Assembly (NCBI GenBank): GCA_023245335.1 | Contig: JAHFKK010000001.1 | Span: 1,064,019-1,098,052, forward strand | Length of the DNA: 34,034 nt | DNA from: Candidatus Gottesmanbacteria bacterium | GTDB taxonomy: Bacteria > Patescibacteriota > Microgenomatia > UBA10105 > UBA927 | Reading direction: 5' to 3' | Shown: positions 15,106 through 23,855 of the stretch, one piece after another | Position numbering within the stretch: position 1 is the stretch's first letter | Layout of the letters: every line of letters begins with the position of its first letter | Program-made: the position numbers and the translations under genes | Notes under the pieces: generated by a model | Database searches by the model: none | What the model saw: the letters and a program-made list of their open reading frames with translations, nothing else | Told to the model about the DNA's origin: nothing

Positions 15106-16113
15106 ATGACCGACACTCCCCCCACGCCACCCACGTCCTCCGGGCTTATAGTTGAACCATCGGTTCCCCCACCTAAAGACATACGACACCGCTTCACCAG
15201 CCGGGCGGTTTTTATATGGATGAGTGTCATCACCATTCTGCTCATCGCCGAGGCCGTTTTTCTATTTTATAAAAACGTACAACTCCAATCGCTGGTGACC
15301 GCACCAAAAACATATGAAGAATGTCTGAACGCGGCCGGAAGCCGGGTGCAGGAAAGTTATCCCTCGACGTGTATTACCCAAAACGGCAAAAGCTTTACCC
15401 AAGTGCTCACCGATCAGCAAAAACGCGCGCTCCAGCTGCCTGATCTCACAGCCGATTGGAAATTATACACTGATGCAAAAGCCGGATACTCGCTAAAGTA
15501 TCCTGATTCAATTTTTACCTACCGGAATCCGAAGTTGGATTTTTTCGTTTCAACCGCAGTCCCGCAAGGCGGCAATAGTCCGAAATTTTTAGGACAAAAT
15601 GACGTATGGCTGGAAACCGGTTCGTCCTCCGGAGCAAATCTCAGCTCTCTCGATGAATATCTTACCCTGCCGGGACAACCTATATATCCGGCTGATGCAA
15701 AAAAAACACCGGTCACCATGGCGGGGGTATCCGGTTATGTCGTCGACTACCGTCTTCCTATTTCTGCGGGTGATCTCGTACAGTACACAAAAACCGGGAC
15801 TATACTTCAGAATGAAAAGATATACACCGTCACATTATCATCCTGGAGCCCGGATGTATTAGAACGCAACAACGAGCTGTTTACCCAAATCCTCTCGACG
15901 TTCAAACTTCTGGATACATCTCCCACGACGGTAACCGGGATCCGTACGGATATCTGCTGCGGATGCCCCACCCGAATTCCTGCGAGCCAAATCGGTAACG
16001 ACGGGTGGGTGGTGTATGAGCAGGGCAAAAATTACCGCAGTCAACTGCCCAGTCAGTGCAAACTAGTAGACTGTGCACCGTGCCCCCCTCTCACAACCCA
16101 ACCGGGAAACTGA
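15106..16113 (+). CDS. Membrane-anchored protein with PsbP-like domain
   Basis: N-terminal TM, then DWKLYTDAKAGYSLKYPDSIF pattern; Cys-rich C terminus. Confidence 0.65.
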   Translation: MTDTPPTPPTSSGLIVEPSVPPPKDIRHRFTSRAVFIWMSVITILLIAEAVFLFYKNVQLQSLVTAPKTYEECLNAAGSRVQESYPSTCITQNGKSFTQVLTDQQKRALQLPDLTADWKLYTDAKAGYSLKYPDSIFTYRNPKLDFFVSTAVPQGGNSPKFLGQNDVWLETGSSSGANLSSLDEYLTLPGQPIYPADAKKTPVTMAGVSGYVVDYRLPISAGDLVQYTKTGTILQNEKIYTVTLSSWSPDVLERNNELFTQILSTFKLLDTSPTTVTGIRTDICCGCPTRIPASQIGNDGWVVYEQGKNYRSQLPSQCKLVDCAPCPPLTTQPGN

Positions 16114-16162
16114 CATACGGGGCGGCACTCCCGAATATACGGCGTATTCAAGACGATGGTGC

Positions 16163-16231
16163 GTGACATACACCAATGGCAAAGTAGATATATTTGATTA
16201 CAACCAGCTTGTTGCAAATTTCGGGAAATAG
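16163..16231 (+). pseudogene. Dockerin-like repeat remnant
   Basis: VTYTNGKVDIFDYNQLVANFGK* resembles a type I dockerin half; no evident start codon of its own, different frame from the upstream gene. Confidence 0.55.
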
Positions 16232-16252
16232 CGAAATAATTACATCCATCCT

Positions 16253-17131
16253 ATGCAACAATCTCCGGACGATACCCTTTCTGACGAAACGACAGACAAT
16301 CCGACAATTCCGGGCGTCACCACTCCCGACCCCGCAGATGCTCCGACTTTTTCGCCGTCGGGGACGAATCGGAAATTTTCGTGGAAAAAAATCACACCGA
16401 TTCTGACGATGATACTCCTCTTGGGGGGTGTCATGGTAGGCATAGCGGCCACCAAAACATCGCAGGAAAATCGGTCCAGAGCGACAGTAACCGGCTCGAC
16501 GCTAGCCATCGAACCCAGTACAAAAACTGCAACCGCCGGTACGACATTTACTCTGGGAATTACCCTAAATACCAACGACGATCAGGTATCCGCTGCCGAA
16601 CTCCATCTCGCCTATGATCCCGCGGCTATCCAGATTACCGACTTCACTGTAGGCACCATACTCCCGCTCGTTCTGGTGCCAAAAAACATCGCAAACGGCT
16701 CGGTAAGTATAACGCTGGGTGCCCAACCCACGAGCCCATTTAAAGGAGCCGGAATCGTCGGGACGATCACGGTGAAAGCACTCACCTCTACCACATCAAC
16801 CATCACCTTCACCGGAGACACCACGGTTGCCGCTTTGTATAAACCCACGAACTCACTTGTGGAAAAAACGGGAGCCACCATAACCGACGGCGGACCGACG
16901 CCTACATCGGGAGGGCTACTCTATATTATAGAAAACAGCATGTGCAAAATCGTGACGACAGTACCGACCGACAAGACAAGTTATCCGTCGCTCAGCGCCT
17001 GTGTCGGCGGGCTCAATGATCTCATGTTTCCATCTCCGACCGCTACCCCGTCCGCGACACCGAAGCCATCCAATCCTGATAAGGGAGAATTGCAACGGGA
17101 AAAACGACACGAAGCAAAACAGGGACAATAA
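16253..17131 (+). CDS. Membrane-anchored cohesin-domain-like protein
   Basis: TM segment then LAIEPSTKTATAGTTFTLGITLNTNDDQVSAAELHLAYDPAAIQITDF...GAGIVGTITVKAL; P/T-rich tail. Confidence 0.75.
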   Translation: MQQSPDDTLSDETTDNPTIPGVTTPDPADAPTFSPSGTNRKFSWKKITPILTMILLLGGVMVGIAATKTSQENRSRATVTGSTLAIEPSTKTATAGTTFTLGITLNTNDDQVSAAELHLAYDPAAIQITDFTVGTILPLVLVPKNIANGSVSITLGAQPTSPFKGAGIVGTITVKALTSTTSTITFTGDTTVAALYKPTNSLVEKTGATITDGGPTPTSGGLLYIIENSMCKIVTTVPTDKTSYPSLSACVGGLNDLMFPSPTATPSATPKPSNPDKGELQREKRHEAKQGQ

Positions 17132-17179
17132 CTTCTTCTCTCCTACTCTTGCCTTACTCTCCACGGTCTCCTATCATGG

Positions 17180-17815
17180 TTGGGTATGCGTCCGTACAAA
17201 AAACAGCTATTCGGGATATGGCATAATCCCTTTTTTATCATTGGCGCTTCATGCGCCATTGTCTTCCTCGCAGGAGAAGTCTTCTATTCCTTTGTCGGAC
17301 GATATCAATCTCCGATTCCTCCTACTACGGCCACGCAAAACACTACCGCTGACTGGCAAACATTTACCGACGAATCCAATGGATTCTCTTTCCGGCATCC
17401 GATCGTCTACGAGGGACCGACGACGATGCGGGAAGGGATGGTGGAAGCATATGACGCCCTCTACCACCTGGTCGTTCTCATAAATATAATCACGACACCC
17501 AAAACACCTGGAGACTGGCTCCGCGACCAAAGAATCGAGGGATACACAAATAAGCCCTACACCTGTTTCTCCCAAACCGCCGTTACCGACGTACCGAGCG
17601 CCAGTTCACCAGACAAAACCATCCTTCACTTCGATGCGCCGGTTCTCTTTTTGGACAATATCGGAAGTCGAGAAAGTCAGCGGGGAAGCTGTACCAATCA
17701 CCCATTGGTGAGAATCCTTCTCATCCCGCATCATGGGAAAATAATTCGGATTATCTACACCGCCAGTAAAGAATCAGAGACAACCGTCTCAACGTTTCGG
17801 CTGCTTCAACCCTGA
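17180..17815 (+). CDS. Membrane-anchored PsbP-like protein
   Basis: N-terminal TM, DWQTFTDESNGFSFRHPIVY pattern; start could be 17186. Confidence 0.65.
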   Translation: MGMRPYKKQLFGIWHNPFFIIGASCAIVFLAGEVFYSFVGRYQSPIPPTTATQNTTADWQTFTDESNGFSFRHPIVYEGPTTMREGMVEAYDALYHLVVLINIITTPKTPGDWLRDQRIEGYTNKPYTCFSQTAVTDVPSASSPDKTILHFDAPVLFLDNIGSRESQRGSCTNHPLVRILLIPHHGKIIRIIYTASKESETTVSTFRLLQP

Positions 17816-17844
17816 AGCATATCCGCGATTGAAGGCATGAGGGA

Positions 17845-19305
17845 CTACTTTTGCACCTGGCCGCTTATCGTATCGAACTGTGTCGTGACTGACGGGAACT
17901 TCGGACCGAAGTTCCGTCCGTACAGTGCGACCTTGCCATCTCCACCCAGACTGCCGTTTTCCTCAGACCCGATTTGTTTCCAATCGCTGTCACCGTCTCC
18001 TATCCGATACCATGCACTATATTTATCAGCACTGCGGTTGACTCTCAACCACACCTTCGCTGTATTCTCGGCAATGGGAACCGATGACTTTTCCAAAAGC
18101 TGACCGTTTGGCGCCCGCACGGAAAATACTACTTTAGACGCCACTTTTGCATCTTTTGTCGTCTGCCATTCTACTGTTGCTGCCTCATCATCCACATTCG
18201 TGTTTGACTGAAAAGTAATGCCTGCAGCTCCGACCCCATCTCCAGTGACCTTCGGTCTGAACACCTGTACTGCGGCGTTGAAGTTTTTGTGATTCTGTAT
18301 GACCGGATCCTTCCGGGTAACCATCACCTGTTTCAGATGATTCTTTACTGCCCCCGGGGGAACCGACAACGACAGATTCTTGGCTGAATTTTCCGCAACA
18401 GACGTTCCATTCAGCGCGTTTACTGCCCAACCTTTCGCGATCGCACCGTTGGCGAATGAATCGCTAAAATTATTTGTTGAGGGCGTGGGTGCGGCATTAT
18501 CCTGCCATCCTACCGACACGCTATCAAATCTTCCAACGACGTTTGGATTTTTATCTTTCGTACCTGCATTGTTGGTCAATAACCGGATCCTGCCGCTGTT
18601 CCCAAGCGACGCATTGCCCACTTCACCCAAGATGACATCCTGCGAGTCGCCTGACGTATCCGCGCCGACATGGTATGACCCGCGGTACATTTTATTTACA
18701 CGCACCAGACTTATCACCGCCACATTGCTATTAATTGGAACAGCTTTACTCACAAGTGATGTCCCGTCGGGCGCTTTGATGCTGAAAGCAATCTCGCTTT
18801 TGGTTTGGCCAGAATTGGAAGAAACCCGCCATACGACCGATGCGCCCTCATCGTTTAGGTTATCCGTAGAGCTAAATGCGATACCGGATTGCCCTGTTCC
18901 GTCTCCCTTCAGGATCGGTCGATAGACAACCGCTGAAGTTCTGAAGTCGATCTTGTCGTCAAACTCTTTATTAAACACTAATCTCGCGGCTTTCGTTTTT
19001 ACGTTTTGGGACGCGGCACCTGCAGTAACGTCCATACGAAGGTTATCGGTTGCCGTTTCCGCGACCTTCGCATCACCTATGATGCTCGCAGACCAGTTGC
19101 CGGTATTGATTTTGCCTTCCTTGAACGCATCACTCATATTTCTGTTTATTTGCGGCCGTGCATAGGAAGCACGCGGCTTGACGATCGTCGTCACGAGTTT
19201 GGAGAAATTACCGCTCAATACAAGCATGGAGACAAGGATTATTACGATCGTGCCAACGGAAAGTATAAGTGAGACTCCCCACCCACCTCGAAGTTTGTAT
19301 GCCAT
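17845..19305 (-). CDS. Membrane-anchored protein with two tandem related beta domains
   Basis: N-terminal TM; repeated features (Y/FRP.LKGDGTGQSGIAFSS vs FRPKVTGDGVGAAGITFQS; FDSVSVGW vs FDTISGQV). Start MAYKLRGG at 19305 preferred. Confidence 0.75.
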   Translation of the reverse strand: MAYKLRGGWGVSLILSVGTIVIILVSMLVLSGNFSKLVTTIVKPRASYARPQINRNMSDAFKEGKINTGNWSASIIGDAKVAETATDNLRMDVTAGAASQNVKTKAARLVFNKEFDDKIDFRTSAVVYRPILKGDGTGQSGIAFSSTDNLNDEGASVVWRVSSNSGQTKSEIAFSIKAPDGTSLVSKAVPINSNVAVISLVRVNKMYRGSYHVGADTSGDSQDVILGEVGNASLGNSGRIRLLTNNAGTKDKNPNVVGRFDSVSVGWQDNAAPTPSTNNFSDSFANGAIAKGWAVNALNGTSVAENSAKNLSLSVPPGAVKNHLKQVMVTRKDPVIQNHKNFNAAVQVFRPKVTGDGVGAAGITFQSNTNVDDEAATVEWQTTKDAKVASKVVFSVRAPNGQLLEKSSVPIAENTAKVWLRVNRSADKYSAWYRIGDGDSDWKQIGSEENGSLGGDGKVALYGRNFGPKFPSVTTQFDTISGQVQK

Positions 19306-19367
19306 AAAAAATAAATCCCTTCTATAGAAACAGTACATGGCACGTCTGAAGCTGTCAAGAGAAGTTG

Positions 19368-19540
19368 TTACAACACATGGAGCTCTTTGCCGACTTTGGC
19401 AAAAGCTTTGAGTCCGTAGTCCACGTCTTTCTTGGTGTGTACGGCGGACGGCATGACACGAATACGCGCTTTACCCAAGGGCACCATCGGAAACTTGCCT
19501 CGCGTCGCAAGGGCGTGACTACGGGGCAGGCAATCTTCCT
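19368..19540 (-). pseudogene. C-terminal fragment of Kbl/BioF-type alpha-oxoamine synthase
   Basis: Minus frame reads [48 protein letters not shown]; rest of the gene absent. Upstream limit approximate. Confidence 0.65.
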
Positions 19541-19565
19541 ATTCATATGTTAAAATCGTTGTATC

Positions 19566-19637
19566 GCCCGGGTAGTTCATCGGTAGAACGCGTTCTTGGT
19601 AAGAACGAAGTAGCGGGTCCAATTCCCGCCCCGGGCT
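19566..19637 (+). tRNA. tRNA-Thr (anticodon GGU)
   Basis: Acceptor GCCCGGG/CCCGGGC, anticodon loop TTGGTAA, T-arm GCGGG-TCCAATT-CCCGC. Confidence 0.92.
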
Positions 19638-19640
19638 CAT

Positions 19641-19898
19641 ATGTCGCGTACAAATAACAGGATAGAGTACGACTTGACTGATCACCACGACGTTAACGCT
19701 ATCGAGGGACTTGCCTGGAAATTTGAGCGAAAAATGGCAACTCTCGAGAGAATCTTCAAACGACATATAGATGAGGGCCATCGCGTACCCACTATCGCTG
19801 AAATATCCCTCTATCAACGAATTGAACGCAAGCGAGACATAGTGAAGAGACTGGCTCGCCAATCCGCCGGTCTCAATCCGTATCTCAGGGAAAAATGA
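19641..19898 (+). CDS. Small hypothetical protein
   Basis: 85 aa ORF whose ATG is 3 nt after the tRNA-Thr discriminator base. Confidence 0.45.
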   Translation: MSRTNNRIEYDLTDHHDVNAIEGLAWKFERKMATLERIFKRHIDEGHRVPTIAEISLYQRIERKRDIVKRLARQSAGLNPYLREK

Positions 19899-19912
19899 CG
19901 CTCGCCCGTCGA

Positions 19913-19942
19913 ATATATCAACATGTTAACATGTTGATATAT
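19913..19942. repeat. 30-bp perfect palindrome
   Basis: ATATATCAACATGTTAACATGTTGATATAT, between convergent genes. Confidence 0.85.
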
Positions 19943-19948
19943 CCCTAC

Positions 19949-20815
19949 TCACAGAACCAGAAGTATAAGCCCCGCGATGACACCTATGACACCGATGAGC
20001 TTCCGTGTCGTCAAATCGTCATGGAAAAATAGCGCCGCACCGATGACGACCAACCCCATCGAAGACGCGTTCATTGCATTGATGTAGCCGATATTCGGCG
20101 CGGTGACAAAGCCTTCCTGCATACCGTAATTAAACCCAGCGCCCAAAACACCCACCAGCACCAAGTTAATAATTTGCGGTTTGGAGAGTTGCTTCCATCG
20201 AAGCTTCTTCCAAAACATTTCTCCTAAAATCAGTATCGTCACCATGGCCATAGAATAGATAAGCCGGGATAACACATTCACCCCCAGAACGAGCAGGTAC
20301 TTCGATGTTATCGTGAGCATACCCCAACAAAAAAATGCGCCTATGGCAAGCGGCAACCAGGATGGCCGGACAAATGTAGCACGCTTGGTACCTTTTTTAT
20401 CTATCGACATCATCGCAGAACACGCGACGATGAGGATGATCGCAACGGCCGAACGCACGGTGAGTGTTGATCCAAACAAAAAAATGGCGGCTACGGTCGT
20501 AAATACCACGTAACTTTTCGAAAGGACTAGGCTGTAACCCGGATTCGGGGCGTAGGCAATACTCATGAGAGACAGCGCGTTACCCAAATAACTGAAAAAT
20601 ATAGAAAGAATCGCAAGAATCAGCAATTGATACCAACTCACCGACAGGTTCGTATGCGTTGCCGTCGCCATGACGCTAAAAAGAATAAGCGGTATGACAA
20701 ACATCGCGAGGTTGATAAATTGCGAGGGTGTTTTGAGCGCGACACTTTTCCGTATCAGGAGATACTGCACTACCGAACAAAAAAACATGAGGAATCCGGC
20801 TACAATCCAGTTCAT
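19949..20815 (-). CDS. EamA/DMT-family transporter
   Basis: Polytopic, EamA-type repeat (NIGYINAMNASSMGLVVIGAALFFHDDLTTRKLIGVIGVIAGLILL); TATAAT 7 nt before ATG. Confidence 0.8.
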   Translation of the reverse strand: MNWIVAGFLMFFCSVVQYLLIRKSVALKTPSQFINLAMFVIPLILFSVMATATHTNLSVSWYQLLILAILSIFFSYLGNALSLMSIAYAPNPGYSLVLSKSYVVFTTVAAIFLFGSTLTVRSAVAIILIVACSAMMSIDKKGTKRATFVRPSWLPLAIGAFFCWGMLTITSKYLLVLGVNVLSRLIYSMAMVTILILGEMFWKKLRWKQLSKPQIINLVLVGVLGAGFNYGMQEGFVTAPNIGYINAMNASSMGLVVIGAALFFHDDLTTRKLIGVIGVIAGLILLVL

Positions 20816-20830
20816 AAAATAGATTATACC

Positions 20831-21694
20831 CTACCTCGATAGCCCGAGAGCCGCCGCGAACATGACAGCTGCGGCAGTTAACCTAATCGCGTAAATTTTG
20901 GCGGTATGCTTTTCCAATAACTTCGGCTTAAAGACGGAAAGCGGTATGACGATAAGCATGGAAATCGGCAATGTGATGATCGCGACAGATATGCTGACAT
21001 TCTGTGCAAACGCCTTAACTTCCCAAAAATATCCTGCGGCAAACAGTATTGTAGAAATGACCAACCCGTAATATTTGTTCAGTTTCACTTTCTTTAAATC
21101 CTTATAAAATAGCGGCAGCGTCGGAAGGAATAATATTGTCGCAATGAGATTAGACCACAGAAGCACCTCCCAAAATCCGTTATGCATCGAGGTCATTTTG
21201 ATGGTTGAGTTAAACCATACCGAGGTCAGAACCGCCACAACCGCGAGTAACGTGCCTTTGTGCCACAACACTTTAAGGCTCAGCTCTTCATCCGTATTGA
21301 TGAAAATTCCAGCTATGATAAGAATCGTCATGAGCACCCATTGGAATGACGTCAACACTTCGCGATAGAATAACGCCCCGACCAATACGATAAACGGCGT
21401 CCGTAAATTATAGAGAGGACTCAGTATCGTCAAATCAACTTCATAGAACGCCAGAATGAAGGCGACGCCAGACACCGCATTGGCGGCGCCGAGCCACAAC
21501 ATACTCCCCCAGTCTTGCGGCAGACCTACGTGGTTCGCTACCGCAAATGGAACTATAAGCACCGTCGACAGAAGCGCCCACATGAAATTATACAGCCACC
21601 GATTCGCTATCTGGTGCCGGATTGCGATTTTGCCTACGATAGAACCTAACGCATACACGACACTGGCAAGCCATGCAAATACGATGTAGGACAT
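20831..21694 (-). CDS. EamA/DMT-family transporter
   Basis: Polytopic, LTILSPLYNLRTPFIVLVGALFYREVLTSFQWVLMTILIIAGIFI; TATACT 6 nt before ATG at 21694. Confidence 0.8.
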   Translation of the reverse strand: MSYIVFAWLASVVYALGSIVGKIAIRHQIANRWLYNFMWALLSTVLIVPFAVANHVGLPQDWGSMLWLGAANAVSGVAFILAFYEVDLTILSPLYNLRTPFIVLVGALFYREVLTSFQWVLMTILIIAGIFINTDEELSLKVLWHKGTLLAVVAVLTSVWFNSTIKMTSMHNGFWEVLLWSNLIATILFLPTLPLFYKDLKKVKLNKYYGLVISTILFAAGYFWEVKAFAQNVSISVAIITLPISMLIVIPLSVFKPKLLEKHTAKIYAIRLTAAAVMFAAALGLSR

Positions 21695-21718
21695 GCCCAA
21701 AGTATATCAGAAACTCTA

Positions 21719-21747
21719 TTGACAATTAGTGCGAAATGCCGTTAAGT
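21719..21747 (+). promoter_or_regulatory. Sigma70-like promoter, leaderless configuration
   Basis: TTGACA-17-TTAAGT, 7 nt to ATG at 21755. Confidence 0.6.
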
Positions 21748-21754
21748 ATTTTTT

Positions 21755-22141
21755 ATGTTGCATAATCCGAATCCGCACGAAAAAAACTTTTACGGGCAGG
21801 AGCTCATCCTCAATCTCTACGACTGCAACTTCAGGAAAATTTCTTCCGAGAAAGAAATCAGAAAATTTGTCATCACGCTTTGCGATAGAGTCATCAAAAT
21901 GAAATGCTACGGAGAGCCCCAGATCCCCTACTTCGGCCTGGAAAATCCCATCACCGCGGGGTATTCACTCGTCCAGCTCATCGAGACAAGCTCGGTCACC
22001 GGTCACTTTTCCGAATACAAAAAAAGTTGCTACATCAATATCTTTTCCTGCGCGTGGTATGACATGGAAAAAACCGCACAATTTTGCCAGGAATTCTTCG
22101 GTGCCAAACGTATGCAGGCGACCTTCCTCAAACGCGATTGA
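21755..22141 (+). CDS. S-adenosylmethionine decarboxylase (SpeD/SpeH)-like protein
   Basis: LILNLYDCNF...LVQLIETSSVTGHFSEYKKSCYINIFSCAWYDMEKTAQFCQEFFGAKRMQATFLKR resembles AdoMetDC layout around the pyruvoyl serine. Confidence 0.65.
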   Translation: MLHNPNPHEKNFYGQELILNLYDCNFRKISSEKEIRKFVITLCDRVIKMKCYGEPQIPYFGLENPITAGYSLVQLIETSSVTGHFSEYKKSCYINIFSCAWYDMEKTAQFCQEFFGAKRMQATFLKRD

Positions 22142-22185
22142 GTTGATGTCTTTCCCCGCCTCACCAAACTTAGTATGATGGTCCC

Positions 22186-23151
22186 ATGCGTTGGTTCGCA
22201 GTCATCCTTTTTGGCATAATCAGTCTTATCGTCCTTCCGGTATACGCCGACAGTGGCGTCATCTCCCCGCTTGCCGATAGCCCACTCATACCGATCGTGG
22301 CCTCTCAACCATCCGCCGCATACTCCATTACCGCACCCAATGTCCTCGGAGTGCAAACCTCGCTGGGAGATGCCGTCACGCAATTTTTTAATAGCACACC
22401 AACACCTACTCCCACTCCGCAAATCCAATCGGATAGTGCTGCTATATCACCTACTCCTACCCCCACCCCGATACCACGGACCACCCGCAAAGCCCAAATG
22501 ACCGTCACTCTCCTCGGAGATTCCATGATCGACACCTTAGGTCCGGACGGAGGAGGACTTGCGGCACGGCTCAATAAAGTCTATCCCAAAACAACCTTCA
22601 CCATCATTAATCATGGCGTCGGCGGAGAAAATATCGACACCGGGCTCAAACATCTCACGAACGGCTATGCCTACATCGGCACTATCCGGCCATCTGTCAT
22701 ATCCCAGTCACCCGACATCATCGTCGTAGAATCCTTCGGGTACAATCCGTATCCGTACGATACCGGAGCGATCGAGACACACTGGCTGCAGCTCGCGAAC
22801 ATCATGAACACGATTAAACAAAACCTTCCACAAACCAAAATCGTCATCGCTGCAACCATTGCTCCGAACTGGGATGTCTTCGGCGACGGCGCGCCGTTTA
22901 TCAACATGAGCGCAGACGGCAAACGCCAAAAGGTCGCGACCATCGACAGCTACATCGAAAGCACGATCGGATTTGCCAAAAGCGAACATTATCCGCTTGC
23001 TGATGCATATCACCAGAGTAAAGGTTCCGACGGCAACGGGATGATCCAGTATATAAATCCCGGTGATCATATACACTACTCAGATGCAGGTCGGACGTTA
23101 TTTTCCCAAACGGTCGCGAGTACTATCACGAACCAAAAATTGCTTGAATGA
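22186..23151 (+). CDS. Secreted SGNH/GDSL hydrolase
   Basis: Signal peptide, PTPTP linker, VTLLGDSMIDTLG (GDS), GVGGENI, GDHIHYSDAGR (Asp/His block). Confidence 0.8.
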   Translation: MRWFAVILFGIISLIVLPVYADSGVISPLADSPLIPIVASQPSAAYSITAPNVLGVQTSLGDAVTQFFNSTPTPTPTPQIQSDSAAISPTPTPTPIPRTTRKAQMTVTLLGDSMIDTLGPDGGGLAARLNKVYPKTTFTIINHGVGGENIDTGLKHLTNGYAYIGTIRPSVISQSPDIIVVESFGYNPYPYDTGAIETHWLQLANIMNTIKQNLPQTKIVIAATIAPNWDVFGDGAPFINMSADGKRQKVATIDSYIESTIGFAKSEHYPLADAYHQSKGSDGNGMIQYINPGDHIHYSDAGRTLFSQTVASTITNQKLLE

Positions 23152-23199
23152 CAAACGAGCTTGATTTTTAAAACGTAAGGGGTTACACTCCACTCTGAT

Positions 23200-23616
23200 A
23201 TGCAGGAACTCGCAGTACTCAATATTAATCCGAACCTTATTCAACTCATTCCGACGCCCACTCCTACATTGGCACTCATTAAGCTTCCTCCTGGTTTCTT
23301 CGGACCGAGCGCGACGCCCACACCTCATCCGACACCGACACCGCAGGTCATCGTCGTCACAGCTACTCCCCAACCCGGAGTTCCTTCGCCGACACCAAAA
23401 ACCTTGACAGGCAACGCGACTCCGACCGAGACAGTTACTCCTCAGGCTTCACCGTCTACCACCATGACGATTACCCCGACGCCTTCACCGAAACCCACGA
23501 TGATCGCAGGATTTACCGCCCAGACTGCCGTATTAACCGTAGTGGTAGCCGTACTTGTCGCTATCGTCCTTATTCAGGTGTTATTTCCGAACCTTTTCCG
23601 CAGGAAAACGGAATAA
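23200..23616 (+). CDS. P/T-rich protein with a single C-terminal TM and basic tail
   Basis: PTPTP repeats; TM AVLTVVVAVLVAIVLIQVLF followed by RRK; no clear signal peptide. Confidence 0.65.
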   Translation: MQELAVLNINPNLIQLIPTPTPTLALIKLPPGFFGPSATPTPHPTPTPQVIVVTATPQPGVPSPTPKTLTGNATPTETVTPQASPSTTMTITPTPSPKPTMIAGFTAQTAVLTVVVAVLVAIVLIQVLFPNLFRRKTE

Positions 23617-23642
23617 TATCCCGCGCCCCTCTCAATAACCCC

Positions 23643-23671
23643 TTGGTAAAACGACCATAATGCGATATAAT
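23643..23671 (+). promoter_or_regulatory. Sigma70-like promoter of rpmG, leaderless configuration
   Basis: TTGGTA-17-TATAAT, 7 nt to ATG at 23679. Confidence 0.65.
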
Positions 23672-23678
23672 CTCCTCT

Positions 23679-23852
23679 ATGGCAAAGAAAGATCAACGAC
23701 TATTACTGGCGATGGTTTGCACAGTCTGCAAAAGTCAGAACTACATGACGACGAGGAATAAAATTAACACGACGGAAAAAATCGTGTTGAAAAAGTATTG
23801 TCCCCACTGCCGCAAACACACCGAACACAAGGAATCCAGCAAACTCGATTAA
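23679..23852 (+). CDS. rpmG: 50S ribosomal protein bL33
   Basis: MAKKDQRLLLAMVCTVCKSQNYMTTRNKINTTEKIVLKKYCPHCRKHTEHKESSKLD, CxxC pairs; too short for the ORF track. Confidence 0.92.
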   Translation: MAKKDQRLLLAMVCTVCKSQNYMTTRNKINTTEKIVLKKYCPHCRKHTEHKESSKLD

Positions 23853-23855
23853 CGT

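Noticed and set aside
19355-19553. ORFs 19355..19546(-) and 19365..19553(+)
   Set aside because: Both are out of frame with the recognisable Kbl/BioF-type C-terminal remnant on the minus strand.
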